The notes under the pieces are model-generated. The model searched no databases. It was given only the letters and a program-made list of their open reading frames with translations, and had not been told where the DNA came from. This document shows positions 42,513-51,847 of a DNA stretch of 64,000 nucleotides, one piece after another (positions within the stretch are counted from its first letter, which is position 1; every line of letters starts with the position of its first letter). This DNA is from Candidatus Hydrogenedentota bacterium (GTDB taxonomy: Bacteria > Hydrogenedentota > Hydrogenedentia > Hydrogenedentales > JAEUWI01), in the NCBI GenBank assembly GCA_016182605.1, contig JACPGE010000069.1, positions 1 through 64,000 of the forward strand, read 5' to 3'. Both the position numbers and the translations under genes were made by a program.

Positions 42513-42546
42513 CCGGGGCAGATAGTCAACAATATGCCATGCCCGG
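42513..42546 (+). promoter_or_regulatory. Hairpin at the 5' end of the nqr leader
   Basis: CCGGGGCA (42513-42520) pairs with TGCCCGG (42540-42546) with one bulged G, enclosing a 19-nt AT-rich loop. It would form at the very 5' end of the predicted transcript. It might stabilise the mRNA or respond to a signal; no known riboswitch core is recognised. Confidence 0.3.
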
Positions 42547-42599
42547 GGTTGCCGCCCGGCGCCACGATGATCACCTAACTGAAGCGCACAGGAATAACT

Positions 42600-43976
42600 A
42601 TGGGTCTGCATACCTTTAAGAAAGGGATGAATCTCCCGATTTCCGGCGAGCCGGAGCAGGCGATCCACCCCGCATCTTTCCCCACCCACGTCGCTTTGAT
42701 CGCCGCCGACCACCACGGTATGAAGCCCTCTTTTCGCGTCCGGGCGGGGGATTCCGTGAAGCGCGGCCAGATTCTTTTCGAAGACAAGAAGACCCCTGGG
42801 GTTTATTTCACCGCTCCCGGAGCGGGCACGGTAAGCGCCATCAATCGCGGAGAGCGCCGGGCCTTTCAGTCGGCCGTCATTGCGCTCTCGCCTGGCGAAC
42901 GCAGTGGCGCCCCGGCGGCGGACGAATTCCAGACCTTCGAAAACTACACCGGCAAAGATCCCGAGACCCTGAAGCGGGATCAGGTGGCTGGCCTGCTCAT
43001 AGAATCCGGCCTCTGGACCGCACTGCGCACCCGGCCCTTCAGCAGAACACCTCAGATTGACGCGATACCCTCCTCCATCTTCGTCACGGCGGTCGACACC
43101 CATCCGCTGGCGCCCAATATGGACGTGGTTGCCGCGGGCCGCGAGGCGGACATGGGCGCGGGCTTGGTGGTCTTGTCCAAACTTGTGCCAAAAGTATATT
43201 TCTGCAAGGCTAAAGGCTCCCGCCTGCAAGCCTCTGCGGCCAGTGGCGCCATCAACGAGGAGTTTGCCGGTCCGCATCCCAGCGGCACCGTGGGTCTGCA
43301 CATACACACCTTGGACCCCGTGAGCGCCAAGAAGTCTGTGTGGCATGTTGGCTTGCAAGATGTCCTCGCCATTGGCCGGCTGTTTCGCACCGGCCAGCTC
43401 GACGTGGATCGCGTGGTGGCGCTCGGCGGGCCCAGCGCGCTCAAGCCGCGCCTGCTCCGTACCCGCTTGGGCGTGGCCCTCGGCACGCTAACGGACGGCG
43501 AACTGAAGGAAGGCGAGAACCGGATCGTGAGTGGTTCGGTGCTGGCCGGTCGCGCCTCCCAAGGCGAGGCGCATGGCTATCTTGGCCGTTTCCACCAGCA
43601 AATCACGGTACTCAGAGAGGGGCGCGAGCGCGAGTTTCTCGGCTGGCTCTCACTGGGCGCGGAGAAATTCTCCCTGCTCAATATCTATATTTCCAAGTTC
43701 AATCCCGAGAAAAAATTCAACTTCACCACGACCACGAATGGAAGCCACCGCGCCATGGTCCCCATCGGCCTCTATGAAAAGGTCATGCCCATGGACATAC
43801 TTCCCACCTATTTGCTCCGTTCCCTCGCCGTGGGCGATTTGGAGCGCGCCGAAGAACTGGGTTGCCTGGAGCTGGACGAAGAGGATCTTGGCCTGTGCAG
43901 CTTCGTGTGCCCGGGCAAGTCGGATTACGGGACTATTCTGCGCTACAACCTCACGACCATCGAAAAAGAAGGATAA
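42600..43976 (+). CDS. nqrA: Na+-translocating NADH:quinone reductase subunit A
   Basis: NqrA (458 aa) is the large cytoplasmic subunit that helps bind quinone in the Na+-pumping NADH:quinone oxidoreductase. The RnfC-like barrel-sandwich start (MGLHTFKKGMNLPISGEPEQAI) and GDSVKRGQILFEDKKTPGVYFTAPGAGTV are typical. So are PFSRTPQIDAIPSSIFVTAVDTHPLAPN and CSFVCPGKSDYG. Length matches the family. It is the first gene of nqrABCDEF-apbE, 13 nt before nqrB. Confidence 0.97.
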   Translation: MGLHTFKKGMNLPISGEPEQAIHPASFPTHVALIAADHHGMKPSFRVRAGDSVKRGQILFEDKKTPGVYFTAPGAGTVSAINRGERRAFQSAVIALSPGERSGAPAADEFQTFENYTGKDPETLKRDQVAGLLIESGLWTALRTRPFSRTPQIDAIPSSIFVTAVDTHPLAPNMDVVAAGREADMGAGLVVLSKLVPKVYFCKAKGSRLQASAASGAINEEFAGPHPSGTVGLHIHTLDPVSAKKSVWHVGLQDVLAIGRLFRTGQLDVDRVVALGGPSALKPRLLRTRLGVALGTLTDGELKEGENRIVSGSVLAGRASQGEAHGYLGRFHQQITVLREGREREFLGWLSLGAEKFSLLNIYISKFNPEKKFNFTTTTNGSHRAMVPIGLYEKVMPMDILPTYLLRSLAVGDLERAEELGCLELDEEDLGLCSFVCPGKSDYGTILRYNLTTIEKEG

Positions 43977-43989
43977 GGGACCGCGCAAC

Positions 43990-45240
43990 ATGCAATTCCT
44001 TCGAGACCTATTGGACAAACAGGCGCCCCTTTTCAAAAAGGGGGGTAAGCTCGAAAAGCTTTACCCGCTCTATGAAGCCCACGACACGATTCTATTTACA
44101 CCGGGCGACGTGACCAAGGCCCCCGCCCACGTGCGCGATGGCATCGACCTCAAGCGCCTCATGTTTACCGTGGTCATTGCGCTGATCCCCTGCATCGTTG
44201 TCGCATGCTACAACACCGGTCACATGGCCAACGCGGCAATGAACCCCGATGTGGGCATGGGGGGCTGGCGCGGTCTCATCATCGATATTCTCGGCATTGG
44301 TTACAGCGCCACAAACCCTTTTGCGTGCTTCTTCCACGGTTTCCTCTACTGGTTTCCCGTACTCATCGTCACCTTCGTGGTGGGGGGGGCTATTGAAGTG
44401 CTCTTCTCCATCATCCGCAAGCACGAGGTAAACGAGGGCTTTCTCGTCACTGGCATGCTCTTTCCCTTGGTGTTGCCGCCCACGATTCCGCTCTGGCAAG
44501 TCGCTGTGGGCATTGCGTTCGGCGTCTTCATCGGCAAAGAAGTCTTTGGCGGCACCGGGATGAACATCCTCAACCCCGCCCTCACTGCCCGTGCGTTCCT
44601 CTTCTTCGCCTATCCCGCCCAAATCTCCGGCGACAAGGTCTGGGTGGCGGTCAACGAAGCCAACCAGATCGATGGTTTTTCCGGCGCCACCGCCCTGGGC
44701 CGTATGGCCAGTATCGTGGACCCGAGTGTTCCCAACGCTATCTATGGCCCCATTCAGGAAATGAAAATTACCTGGCTCGATGCCTTCCTCGGGAGCATCC
44801 CGGGGAGCATGGGGGAAACCTCCACCCTGGCGTGCCTGCTGGGCGCAGCGCTTCTCATCGTCACGGGCGTGGGCTCCTGGCGCACGATGGCAGGCGTCTT
44901 TGCAGGCGGTTTCGTCATGGCCACGGTCTTCAACCTGATTGGATCGGAAACCAACGCCCTGCTTAACCTGCCGTTTCATTGGCATTTTGTGCTCGGCGGC
45001 TTTGCCTTCGGGATGGTGTTCATGGCCACGGACCCCGTCTCCAGCCCCTACACCGACCGGGGACGCCTCGTGTACGGCTTCCTCATCGGCGCGTGCGCCA
45101 TCCTGATCCGCGTCGTAAATCCTGCGTACCCGGAGGGCATGATGCTGGCCATTCTGCTTCTCAACGTGCTCGCTCCCCTCATTGACCATTTCGCCATCCG
45201 CGCAAACATCCAACGGAGGCTGGCCCGCAATGCAATTTAG
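43990..45240 (+). CDS. nqrB: Na+-translocating NADH:quinone reductase subunit B
   Basis: NqrB (416 aa) is a polytopic inner-membrane subunit bearing covalent FMN and riboflavin and forming part of the Na+ path. The FMN attachment motif is DGFSGATALG, with Thr at about residue 234. Other features are the N-terminal amphipathic helix, GMNILNPALTARAFLFFAYP and FMATDPVSSPYTDRGR. I chose ATG 43990 (MQFLRDLLD); the open frame continues upstream only as an alternate reading of nqrA. It overlaps nqrC by 11 nt. Confidence 0.97.
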   Translation: MQFLRDLLDKQAPLFKKGGKLEKLYPLYEAHDTILFTPGDVTKAPAHVRDGIDLKRLMFTVVIALIPCIVVACYNTGHMANAAMNPDVGMGGWRGLIIDILGIGYSATNPFACFFHGFLYWFPVLIVTFVVGGAIEVLFSIIRKHEVNEGFLVTGMLFPLVLPPTIPLWQVAVGIAFGVFIGKEVFGGTGMNILNPALTARAFLFFAYPAQISGDKVWVAVNEANQIDGFSGATALGRMASIVDPSVPNAIYGPIQEMKITWLDAFLGSIPGSMGETSTLACLLGAALLIVTGVGSWRTMAGVFAGGFVMATVFNLIGSETNALLNLPFHWHFVLGGFAFGMVFMATDPVSSPYTDRGRLVYGFLIGACAILIRVVNPAYPEGMMLAILLLNVLAPLIDHFAIRANIQRRLARNAI

Positions 45241-45997
45241 CACCCGTTATATTCTGCTTTTCTCCACGGCGCTTTGCCTGATCTCCTCCAGCATGCTCTC
45301 CATTGCCGCTGTCGGGCTGCGGGATCGCCAGGAATTAAACAAGGTACTCGACAAGAAGAAGAGTGTGTTGCAAGCCTGCCGCCTTATGAAACCCACAGAC
45401 CGCTTCAGCGCGGAGGAAGTAGAAGCGATCTTCCAGAACATCGAGCCCAAGGTGCTCGACTTGACAACGGGCACCTATGCTGAAGGCGTTGACCCGAAAA
45501 TCTTCGATCCAGCCAAAGCCCCCATCGCCCCAGCGCCGAAGAACAGCGCCCAGATCATGAACATGGCCACCCAAGTGCTCGTTTATCATGTGATGAAGGA
45601 GGGCCAGCTCGACATGCTGGTCCTGCCCATCTATGGAAAGGGGCTCTGGGGCACCCTCTACGGCTACATGGCCGTCGATGCGGACGCCACTACGGTGGAA
45701 GGCATCACCTACTACGATCACAAGGAGACCCCCGGTCTCGGCGGCGAGGTGGACAACTCCCGCTGGAAGGGGCTATGGCCGGGACGCAAGGTCTTCGATG
45801 AAGCGGGGCAGGTTGCGCTCAAAGTGACCAAGGGCCCCGCAGGGCCGGTGGATCAGGACCCCCACCGCGTGGACGGGCTCAGCGGAGCCACGATCACGAG
45901 CCGTGGCGTGACCAATATGCTGCAATTCTGGTTCGGCCCCAACGGGTATGGACCCTATCTTGAACAGTTCCGAAAAAACGGGAGTGTGCAATCATGA
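45230..45997 (+). CDS. nqrC: Na+-translocating NADH:quinone reductase subunit C
   Basis: NqrC (255 aa) has one N-terminal transmembrane helix and a periplasmic domain with covalently bound FMN. The attachment site is [11 protein letters not shown], with Thr221 as the expected FMN ester residue. [15 protein letters not shown] and [10 protein letters not shown] are standard family blocks. ATG 45230 lies within the end of nqrB, and the stop overlaps nqrD by 4 nt. Flavinylation would depend on the ApbE encoded at the end of this cluster. Confidence 0.96.
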   Translation: MQFSTRYILLFSTALCLISSSMLSIAAVGLRDRQELNKVLDKKKSVLQACRLMKPTDRFSAEEVEAIFQNIEPKVLDLTTGTYAEGVDPKIFDPAKAPIAPAPKNSAQIMNMATQVLVYHVMKEGQLDMLVLPIYGKGLWGTLYGYMAVDADATTVEGITYYDHKETPGLGGEVDNSRWKGLWPGRKVFDEAGQVALKVTKGPAGPVDQDPHRVDGLSGATITSRGVTNMLQFWFGPNGYGPYLEQFRKNGSVQS

Positions 45998-46626
45998 AGA
46001 TATTCGGCAAGAAAGAGCGGGAAGTCCTTCTCGATCCGCTGTTCAATAACAACCCGATTGCGTTACAGGTTCTCGGCATCTGCTCGGCCTTGGCCGTGAC
46101 GACAAAACTGCAAACGGCACTTGTGATGTGTCTCGCAGTAACCGCGGTGACGGGGGGCTCCTCCATGGTTATCAGCCTGCTGCGAAACAGCATTCCGCCG
46201 AGCATCCGCATCATTGTTCAGCTCTCCGTAATCGCCTCGTTCGTCATCCTCACCGACCAGATCCTGAAGGCCTATGTGCCCGACGTAAGCAAGCAGCTTT
46301 CCGTTTTCGTCGGACTGATCATCACCAATTGCATCGTCATGGGCCGCGCCGAAGCTTACGCCATGCAGAACGGCCCGGTTATGAGCCTGCTGGACGGCAT
46401 CGGCAACGGCATAGGCTACAGCCTGGTGCTCATGGGCGTCGCCTTTGTCCGGGAACTCTTCGGCTCCGGCGCCCTCTACGGCTACAAGGTGCTGCCGCTG
46501 GTGACCGAAGGCGGCTGGTACAATCCCAACGGGCTCATGCTGCTTTCGCCTGGGGCCTTCTTCCTGATCGGCCTGGCCATCTGGGGGCTGCGCACCTGGA
46601 AGCCCGAACAAGTCGAGGAAAACTAA
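45994..46626 (+). CDS. nqrD: Na+-translocating NADH:quinone reductase subunit D
   Basis: NqrD (210 aa) is a six-helix membrane subunit paired with NqrE. Family blocks are [25 protein letters not shown] and [20 protein letters not shown]. Their two cysteines (the GIC and TNC positions) match the residues that hold the intramembrane iron centre together with NqrE. It overlaps nqrC and lies 1 nt before nqrE. Confidence 0.97.
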   Translation: MKIFGKKEREVLLDPLFNNNPIALQVLGICSALAVTTKLQTALVMCLAVTAVTGGSSMVISLLRNSIPPSIRIIVQLSVIASFVILTDQILKAYVPDVSKQLSVFVGLIITNCIVMGRAEAYAMQNGPVMSLLDGIGNGIGYSLVLMGVAFVRELFGSGALYGYKVLPLVTEGGWYNPNGLMLLSPGAFFLIGLAIWGLRTWKPEQVEEN

Positions 46627-46627
46627 A

Positions 46628-47254
46628 ATGTTGTCCCACTACCTCAGCATTTTCACCCAGGCCACTTTCATCGAGAATATGGCCTTGGCCTTCTTCCTCG
46701 GCATGTGCACCTTTCTGGGCTGTTCGAAAAAAGTCGACTCCGCCATCGGGCTCGGCATCGCCGTTACTTTTGTCCAGGTGGTCACCGTGCCGATGAACAA
46801 CCTGATCTTCACGAAACTCCTCGCGCCAGGCGCGCTTACCTGGGTGCCCGGTACGGGCGATCTCTTCGCGAAGATCGACCTCACCTTCCTTTCGTTCCTC
46901 ACCTTCATCGGCACCATCGCGGCCATAGTCCAGATCGTGGAGATGACCCTCGACAAGTATGTGCCCTCTCTCTATGCCACACTCGGCATTTTCCTGCCGC
47001 TCATCGCGGTGAACTGCGCCATTCTCGGCGGATCGCTCTTCATGCAGGAGCGGGAATACAATTTCCCCGAAAGCGTGGTCTATGGTTTCGGCTCGGGTTT
47101 CGGATGGGCGCTCGCCATCACGGCGATGGCCGCTATCCGCGAACGCATGCGTTACAGCAATGTGCCCGCCGGCCTTCGCGGACTCGGCATCACGTTTTTA
47201 CTCGCAGGTCTCATGGCCGTGGGCTTCATGGCTTTCTCGGGAATCCAACTTTAG
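46628..47254 (+). CDS. nqrE: Na+-translocating NADH:quinone reductase subunit E
   Basis: NqrE (208 aa) is the inverted-topology partner of NqrD in the membrane core. It has [27 protein letters not shown] near the N-terminus and [23 protein letters not shown] in the middle, with cysteines in the GMC and VNC positions expected for the shared iron site. Length and six hydrophobic segments are standard. It is followed by nqrF after 33 nt. Confidence 0.97.
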   Translation: MLSHYLSIFTQATFIENMALAFFLGMCTFLGCSKKVDSAIGLGIAVTFVQVVTVPMNNLIFTKLLAPGALTWVPGTGDLFAKIDLTFLSFLTFIGTIAAIVQIVEMTLDKYVPSLYATLGIFLPLIAVNCAILGGSLFMQEREYNFPESVVYGFGSGFGWALAITAMAAIRERMRYSNVPAGLRGLGITFLLAGLMAVGFMAFSGIQL

Positions 47255-47287
47255 TCCGTTGCGTACGACAGAGGAGTTTAGCGTCCC

Positions 47288-48508
47288 ATGACCATCGCAG
47301 CAGGCATTTTCATGTTCACCTTCGTGATTCTCTCGCTGGTGATATTGGTACTCGCCGCAAAGTCCAAGCTTGTGGCTTCCGGCGATGTGCAGATCATCAT
47401 CAACGGCGACACAGAGCACGCACTCACCACGGCTGCGGGAGGCACGCTGCTCGCCACGCTGGCCGCAAACAAGATCTTCATCCCGTCCGCCTGCGGCGGC
47501 AAGGGCAGTTGCGGCGTCTGCAAAGTCAAGGTGAAACAGGGTGGCGGCTCCATGCTCTCCACCGAAGAAGGCTGGATCAGCCGCGGCGAAGCCAAAGAGG
47601 GCTGCAGGCTCTCCTGCCAGGTAAAAGTTAAGGACAATCTCTCCATCCAGGTGCCGGACGAAGTCTTCCACGTGTGCAAGTGGCGCTGCAAAGTGCGTTC
47701 AAACCATAACGTCGCCACGTTCATCAAGGAACTGGTGCTGGAACTGCCCGCGGGCGAATCCGTGCCCTTCCGCGCAGGCGGTTACATTCAGATCGAATGC
47801 CCGCCCCACGAACTCTGCTTCAAGACCATGGATGTGGAGCCCGAGTACCGCGACGCCTGGGACCACTTCAAGTTCTGGGATATCAAGTCTGTCGTGGAGG
47901 AGCCCGTCACCCGCGCCTACTCCATGGCCAACTATCCGGAAGAATACGGCATCATCATGCTCAACGTCCGCGTTGCAACGCCCCCTCCGGGTGCGGTGGG
48001 CATTCCCCCGGGGCAGATGTCATCCTACATTTTCAACCTCAAGCCGGGTGACGAAGTTACCATCTCCGGCCCCTATGGCGAGTTCTTCGCGCGGGAAACC
48101 GGCCGCGAAATGTGCTTCATCGGCGGTGGCGCCGGTATGGCCCCGATGCGCTCCCACATATTCGATCAGTTCAAGCGCCTTCGCACCGATCGCAAGGTCA
48201 CCTTTTGGTATGGCGCGCGTTCCCTGCGCGAAATGTTCTACGTGGAAGACTTCGACTCCATAGCGGACGAGTTTCCCAACTTCACTTGGCACACCGCTCT
48301 CTCCGAACCGCTTCCCGAAGACAACTGGACTGGCTATACCGGGTTTATCCATCAGGTCGCCGCGGAGCAATACCTCAAGAACCATCCGAGCCCGGAAGAT
48401 ATCGAATACTACCTTTGCGGCCCGCCCATGATGCTTTCCGCTGTCATGAACATGCTGCGCGATCTGGGTGTTGAAGAAGAAATGATCATGTTCGACGACT
48501 TTGGTTGA
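47288..48508 (+). CDS. nqrF: Na+-translocating NADH:quinone reductase subunit F
   Basis: NqrF (406 aa) takes electrons from NADH. Its N-terminal transmembrane helix is followed by a 2Fe-2S ferredoxin domain with [10 protein letters not shown] and the later GCRLSC cysteine (about residues 69-113). The FAD domain has [11 protein letters not shown] (flavin-binding Arg-x-Tyr-Ser) and the NADH domain has [18 protein letters not shown]. The C-terminus [10 protein letters not shown] is typical. It lies directly before apbE. Confidence 0.97.
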   Translation: MTIAAGIFMFTFVILSLVILVLAAKSKLVASGDVQIIINGDTEHALTTAAGGTLLATLAANKIFIPSACGGKGSCGVCKVKVKQGGGSMLSTEEGWISRGEAKEGCRLSCQVKVKDNLSIQVPDEVFHVCKWRCKVRSNHNVATFIKELVLELPAGESVPFRAGGYIQIECPPHELCFKTMDVEPEYRDAWDHFKFWDIKSVVEEPVTRAYSMANYPEEYGIIMLNVRVATPPPGAVGIPPGQMSSYIFNLKPGDEVTISGPYGEFFARETGREMCFIGGGAGMAPMRSHIFDQFKRLRTDRKVTFWYGARSLREMFYVEDFDSIADEFPNFTWHTALSEPLPEDNWTGYTGFIHQVAAEQYLKNHPSPEDIEYYLCGPPMMLSAVMNMLRDLGVEEEMIMFDDFG

Positions 48509-48512
48509 TGGA

Positions 48513-49553
48513 ATGACACAAGACTGTTTTGCCAAGCGGGGCGCGGTGCTTGCCGCGCTCCTTTTTTTCGCACTGGCCGGGTGTGAACCTGCGACCCCGC
48601 CCGAAGTGCTCTTCCAGGGGCCCACGATGGGTGCGGAATACCACGTCAAAGCGGTAGCGCGCCTCTCCAAAGAAGAGAATGCCGCCCTGCACGATGCGAT
48701 CCTGGCTGTGCTCGATCGCATCAACACGCTCATGTCCAACTACCAGCCGGAGACGGAGCTTTCCCGATTCAACCGCGCCCTGGCGAACACTCCCTTTCCC
48801 GTCAGTCCAGAGACCGCCACGGTCTTTGCATGTGCGCTGCAGGTCAGCCGGGAGTCACAAGGCGCTTTTGACATTACGGTGGGCCCTCTCGTGAACGCCT
48901 GGGGTTTCGGGCCCGAGATGACTGCCGAGCCCCCTGCCGAGGCCGCGCTTGAAGAACTCTTGCAGCGCGTTGGCTATGAAAAGCTGCACCTGGAGGGCAA
49001 TCAGCTCACCAAGGACCGCGATGATGTGAGTTGCGATCTCTCCGCACTTGCACCCGGTTTCGCCGCGGACGAGATGGCGCGGTTGCTCGAGTCCAAAGGG
49101 CTCAACCGCTACATGATCGAAGTGGGGGGCGAGGTCCGGGCGTTGGGCCTGAACAAAAACGACACCCCCTGGCGCATTGGCATCGAAAAGCCGCTTCCCG
49201 AGATCCGGGAGATCGGGCGTGTCGTTGCGCTGGACGGAAATTCGCTGGCCACCTCCGGCGACTACCGCCACTTCATCACGGTCGACGGCGTACGGCGCTC
49301 CCACACGATCGATCCCTCCACCGGCCGCCCCATCGAACATCAGATTGCTTCGGTCACCGTGATTCACAAAGAATGCATGTGGGCAGACGCCTATGCCACG
49401 GCACTGAACGTGATGGGGCCCGAACGCGCGAAAGCCTTTGCGGAAACGCACCAACTTGCCGTATTCTTGATACTCCACGATGGAAAGAACGGTTTTGAAG
49501 AATGGGCCAGTCCCCGGTTCGAACCCTTCATACATGTCCCCGTGGCGGGATGA
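48513..49553 (+). CDS. apbE: FAD:protein FMN transferase ApbE (lipoprotein)
   Basis: ApbE transfers FMN from FAD to Thr residues of NqrB and NqrC in the periplasm, and its position 4 nt after nqrF fits this. The 346-aa product has a lipobox (LFFALAGC, Cys24). ApbE blocks include GPTMGAEYHV, MSNYQPETELSRFN, GAFDITVGPLVNAWGFG, SCDLSALAPGFAADEMA, VEVGGEVRALG and the C-terminal SVTVIHKECMWADAYATALNVMG metal/FAD region. I prefer ATG 48513; a TTG at 48501 overlapping nqrF is an alternative. Confidence 0.94.
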   Translation: MTQDCFAKRGAVLAALLFFALAGCEPATPPEVLFQGPTMGAEYHVKAVARLSKEENAALHDAILAVLDRINTLMSNYQPETELSRFNRALANTPFPVSPETATVFACALQVSRESQGAFDITVGPLVNAWGFGPEMTAEPPAEAALEELLQRVGYEKLHLEGNQLTKDRDDVSCDLSALAPGFAADEMARLLESKGLNRYMIEVGGEVRALGLNKNDTPWRIGIEKPLPEIREIGRVVALDGNSLATSGDYRHFITVDGVRRSHTIDPSTGRPIEHQIASVTVIHKECMWADAYATALNVMGPERAKAFAETHQLAVFLILHDGKNGFEEWASPRFEPFIHVPVAG

Positions 49554-49615
49554 TTGCCGGCGCACGGCCGTCTTGAACTGGGGCCCGTCCCGTAGTGGTG
49601 CCGAAAGGAGTCATC

Positions 49616-50884
49616 ATGTCTGAACCTGTGGTGTATACCCGCGAGACCGCGGTCGGCCTGCGCAACGCCATCAAGCAGATCGTCGAGCGCACACCGGTCA
49701 CCGACATCCATACCCATCTCTACGCGCCTGTCTTCGGCCCACTGCTTCTGCGCGGCATCGATGAGATGCTCACCTACCATTACCTGGTTGCGGAGTACTT
49801 CCGCTACGCGGATACTTCCTACGAGACCTTCTGGGCCTGGCCAAAGACCCAGCAGGCAGACGCAATATGGAAAACGCTCTTCCTCGATAACAGCCCCATC
49901 AGCGAAGCGTGCCGCGGCGTCCTTACCGCGCTTAATCTGCTCGGCTTCGATCTGGCCAGCCCCGATCTGGCCCAGATCCGCCGCGAGTTCGCACGGCTGG
50001 ATGTGGAGGAGCATGTCAAGCTCGTGTTCGATGCAGCAAACATCAAGAGCGCCGTAATGACCAACGACCCCTTCGACGATGTGGAGTGTCCTGTCTGGAA
50101 GGCCGGTTACACCCCCGATTCCCGTTTCCACGCCGTGCTCCGCATCGATCCACTGCTGAACGACTGGGAAGGCAATTGCCACCGCCTTCAAGATGCCGGA
50201 TACAACGTCTACCAGCGCCTCACCTCGCGGTGCATCGTCGAAGTCCGGCGTTTCCTGGACGATTGGGTAAAGCGCATGAACGCGCTTTACATGGCCGTGT
50301 CGCTTCCGCCCGATTTTGTGATGGACGACGGTTCCGCGCGCGCGTGTCTGATCGAGGAAGCGGTCCTTCCCGTGGCCCAGGCAAACAACATCCCGTTCGC
50401 CATGATGATAGGCGTCACCCGGAATGTGAACCCCGCCCTCAAGCTCGCAGGCGATTCCCTCGGCACGGCCTCCCTGGCGCCCCTCGAATATCTCTGCGCC
50501 ACCTACCCAAAGAACAAGTTCATGGTCACCTATCTCGCCCGGGAAAATCAGCATGCCGCCGCCGTGACCGCGCGGAAGTTCCGTAACCTGCTCCTGTTCG
50601 GCTGCTGGTGGTTCCTGAACAATCCGTCGCTCATCGAAGAAATGACCCGCATGCGCATCGAGCTGCTCGGCACCAGCATCATACCCCAGCACTCCGACGC
50701 GCGCGTGCTCGATCAGGCCGTTTACAAGTGGGCCCACTCCCGCGAAATCATCTCACGGGTCCTGCGCCACAAGTATGCCGACCTCCTCGAAACAGGGTGG
50801 ACGATCACGGAAGACGCCATTCGCCGCGACGTGGAAAAGCTTCTGGGCGGCAATTTCTGGAGCTTTCTTCAGCGGGAACTGTAA
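49616..50884 (+). CDS. Uronate-isomerase-like amidohydrolase-superfamily protein
   Basis: This 422-aa protein resembles glucuronate isomerase (UxaC family), which isomerises glucuronate or galacturonate to ketosugar acids. The N-terminal PVTDIHTHLYAP motif (about residues 30-41) supplies the His-x-His metal site. KSAVMTNDPFDD, FHAVLRIDPLL and late RIELLGTSIIPQHSDARVLDQ segments fit the family. It is somewhat shorter than UxaC (about 470 aa), and no other uronate catabolic gene is adjacent, so the true substrate may differ. RBS AAAGGAG is 5 nt upstream. Confidence 0.75.
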   Translation: MSEPVVYTRETAVGLRNAIKQIVERTPVTDIHTHLYAPVFGPLLLRGIDEMLTYHYLVAEYFRYADTSYETFWAWPKTQQADAIWKTLFLDNSPISEACRGVLTALNLLGFDLASPDLAQIRREFARLDVEEHVKLVFDAANIKSAVMTNDPFDDVECPVWKAGYTPDSRFHAVLRIDPLLNDWEGNCHRLQDAGYNVYQRLTSRCIVEVRRFLDDWVKRMNALYMAVSLPPDFVMDDGSARACLIEEAVLPVAQANNIPFAMMIGVTRNVNPALKLAGDSLGTASLAPLEYLCATYPKNKFMVTYLARENQHAAAVTARKFRNLLLFGCWWFLNNPSLIEEMTRMRIELLGTSIIPQHSDARVLDQAVYKWAHSREIISRVLRHKYADLLETGWTITEDAIRRDVEKLLGGNFWSFLQREL

Positions 50885-50901
50885 ATGAGGCTCCGCGCGG
50901 C

Positions 50902-51840
50902 CTACCCTTCCCGTTTGCCCTGGTTGATGGCCAGATGGGGCATGTCGTCCGGCTCGACATGAATCAGCACATCGCGCACCCGCGGGTCCTCCGCGCGAAC
51001 CGTATCTTTCACCTGATGGGCGATGTCGTGCCCTTCCCGGACGGAGATGTTCGCGTTCACAAGAATGTGCAGGTCCACGTAGAGATCGAAGCCCATCTTC
51101 CGCACCAGGCACTGATCGACATCCACCACGCCCTCCACGCCTCGAATCAGCGCGCGAAGTTTCCGGTCGATCTCCGGATTGGGCGCGGTATCCATCACTT
51201 CCCCCAGGGCCGGCATGAGCAGGCGATAGCCGTTCCACGTGATCAACATGCAGGCCAACAGCGCGGCCCAGTCATCCGCGGTCTCCCAGCCGGGACCCGC
51301 CAGCACGGCCACCGAAATGCCCACGAAGGCAAAAGCAGACGTGAGCGCATCGCTCCGGTGGTGCCAGGCATCCGTCTGCACCGCCGTGCTCTCCACTTCG
51401 TTTCCCACCCGCGAGACAAACCGGAACAACACTTCTTTGACAAAGATCACGCCTACAAGCACCGCGAGCGTATAGGGGGCCGGCGCCGGATGATCCGGGG
51501 CCATAATCTGACGCAGGCTCTCGTAACCCAGCCCAAGCGCAGCGCCGATCAACCCGAGCGCCGCCATGCTCGCCGCCAGAGGCTCCGCCTTGCCGTGGCC
51601 ATAGGGGTGGTTCTCGTCCGGCCCGCTCGCGGCAATCGTCAGGCCGCTCAATACAACCAGCCCCTGGAAGATATCCAGCAACGACTCTATCGCATCGGCC
51701 ACGAGCGCATAGGAATTGCCCGTTACCCCAGCAATGCCCTTGACCGCGGCAAGACTGGCATTCACAAAGACGCCTGCTACGGTGGCGTGGACCGCGCGCG
51801 ATGCGCGGCTCCGCGGATTTTCTGTTGCAGGGGTTTTCAA
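50902..51840 (-). CDS. Cation diffusion facilitator family transporter
   Basis: This 312-aa CDF antiporter probably exports divalent metals. It has six hydrophobic segments and two metal-site motifs: ALVADAIESLLD in TM2 (about residues 45-56, with Glu where His or Val is common) and AWHHRSDALTSAF in TM5 (about 152-164). A cytoplasmic ferredoxin-like C-domain follows (about 205-300). The start is probably TTG at 51840, because no earlier ATG exists and conserved sequence begins soon after. The gene lies 7 nt downstream of the DegT gene on the same strand. Confidence 0.9.
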   Translation of the reverse strand: MKTPATENPRSRASRAVHATVAGVFVNASLAAVKGIAGVTGNSYALVADAIESLLDIFQGLVVLSGLTIAASGPDENHPYGHGKAEPLAASMAALGLIGAALGLGYESLRQIMAPDHPAPAPYTLAVLVGVIFVKEVLFRFVSRVGNEVESTAVQTDAWHHRSDALTSAFAFVGISVAVLAGPGWETADDWAALLACMLITWNGYRLLMPALGEVMDTAPNPEIDRKLRALIRGVEGVVDVDQCLVRKMGFDLYVDLHILVNANISVREGHDIAHQVKDTVRAEDPRVRDVLIHVEPDDMPHLAINQGKREG

Positions 51841-51847
51841 TCCGAGA

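Noticed and set aside
42314-42599. Known riboswitch in the nqr leader
   Set aside because: Only a bulged hairpin is visible; no recognised aptamer core is present, so I list it as an uncharacterised hairpin.
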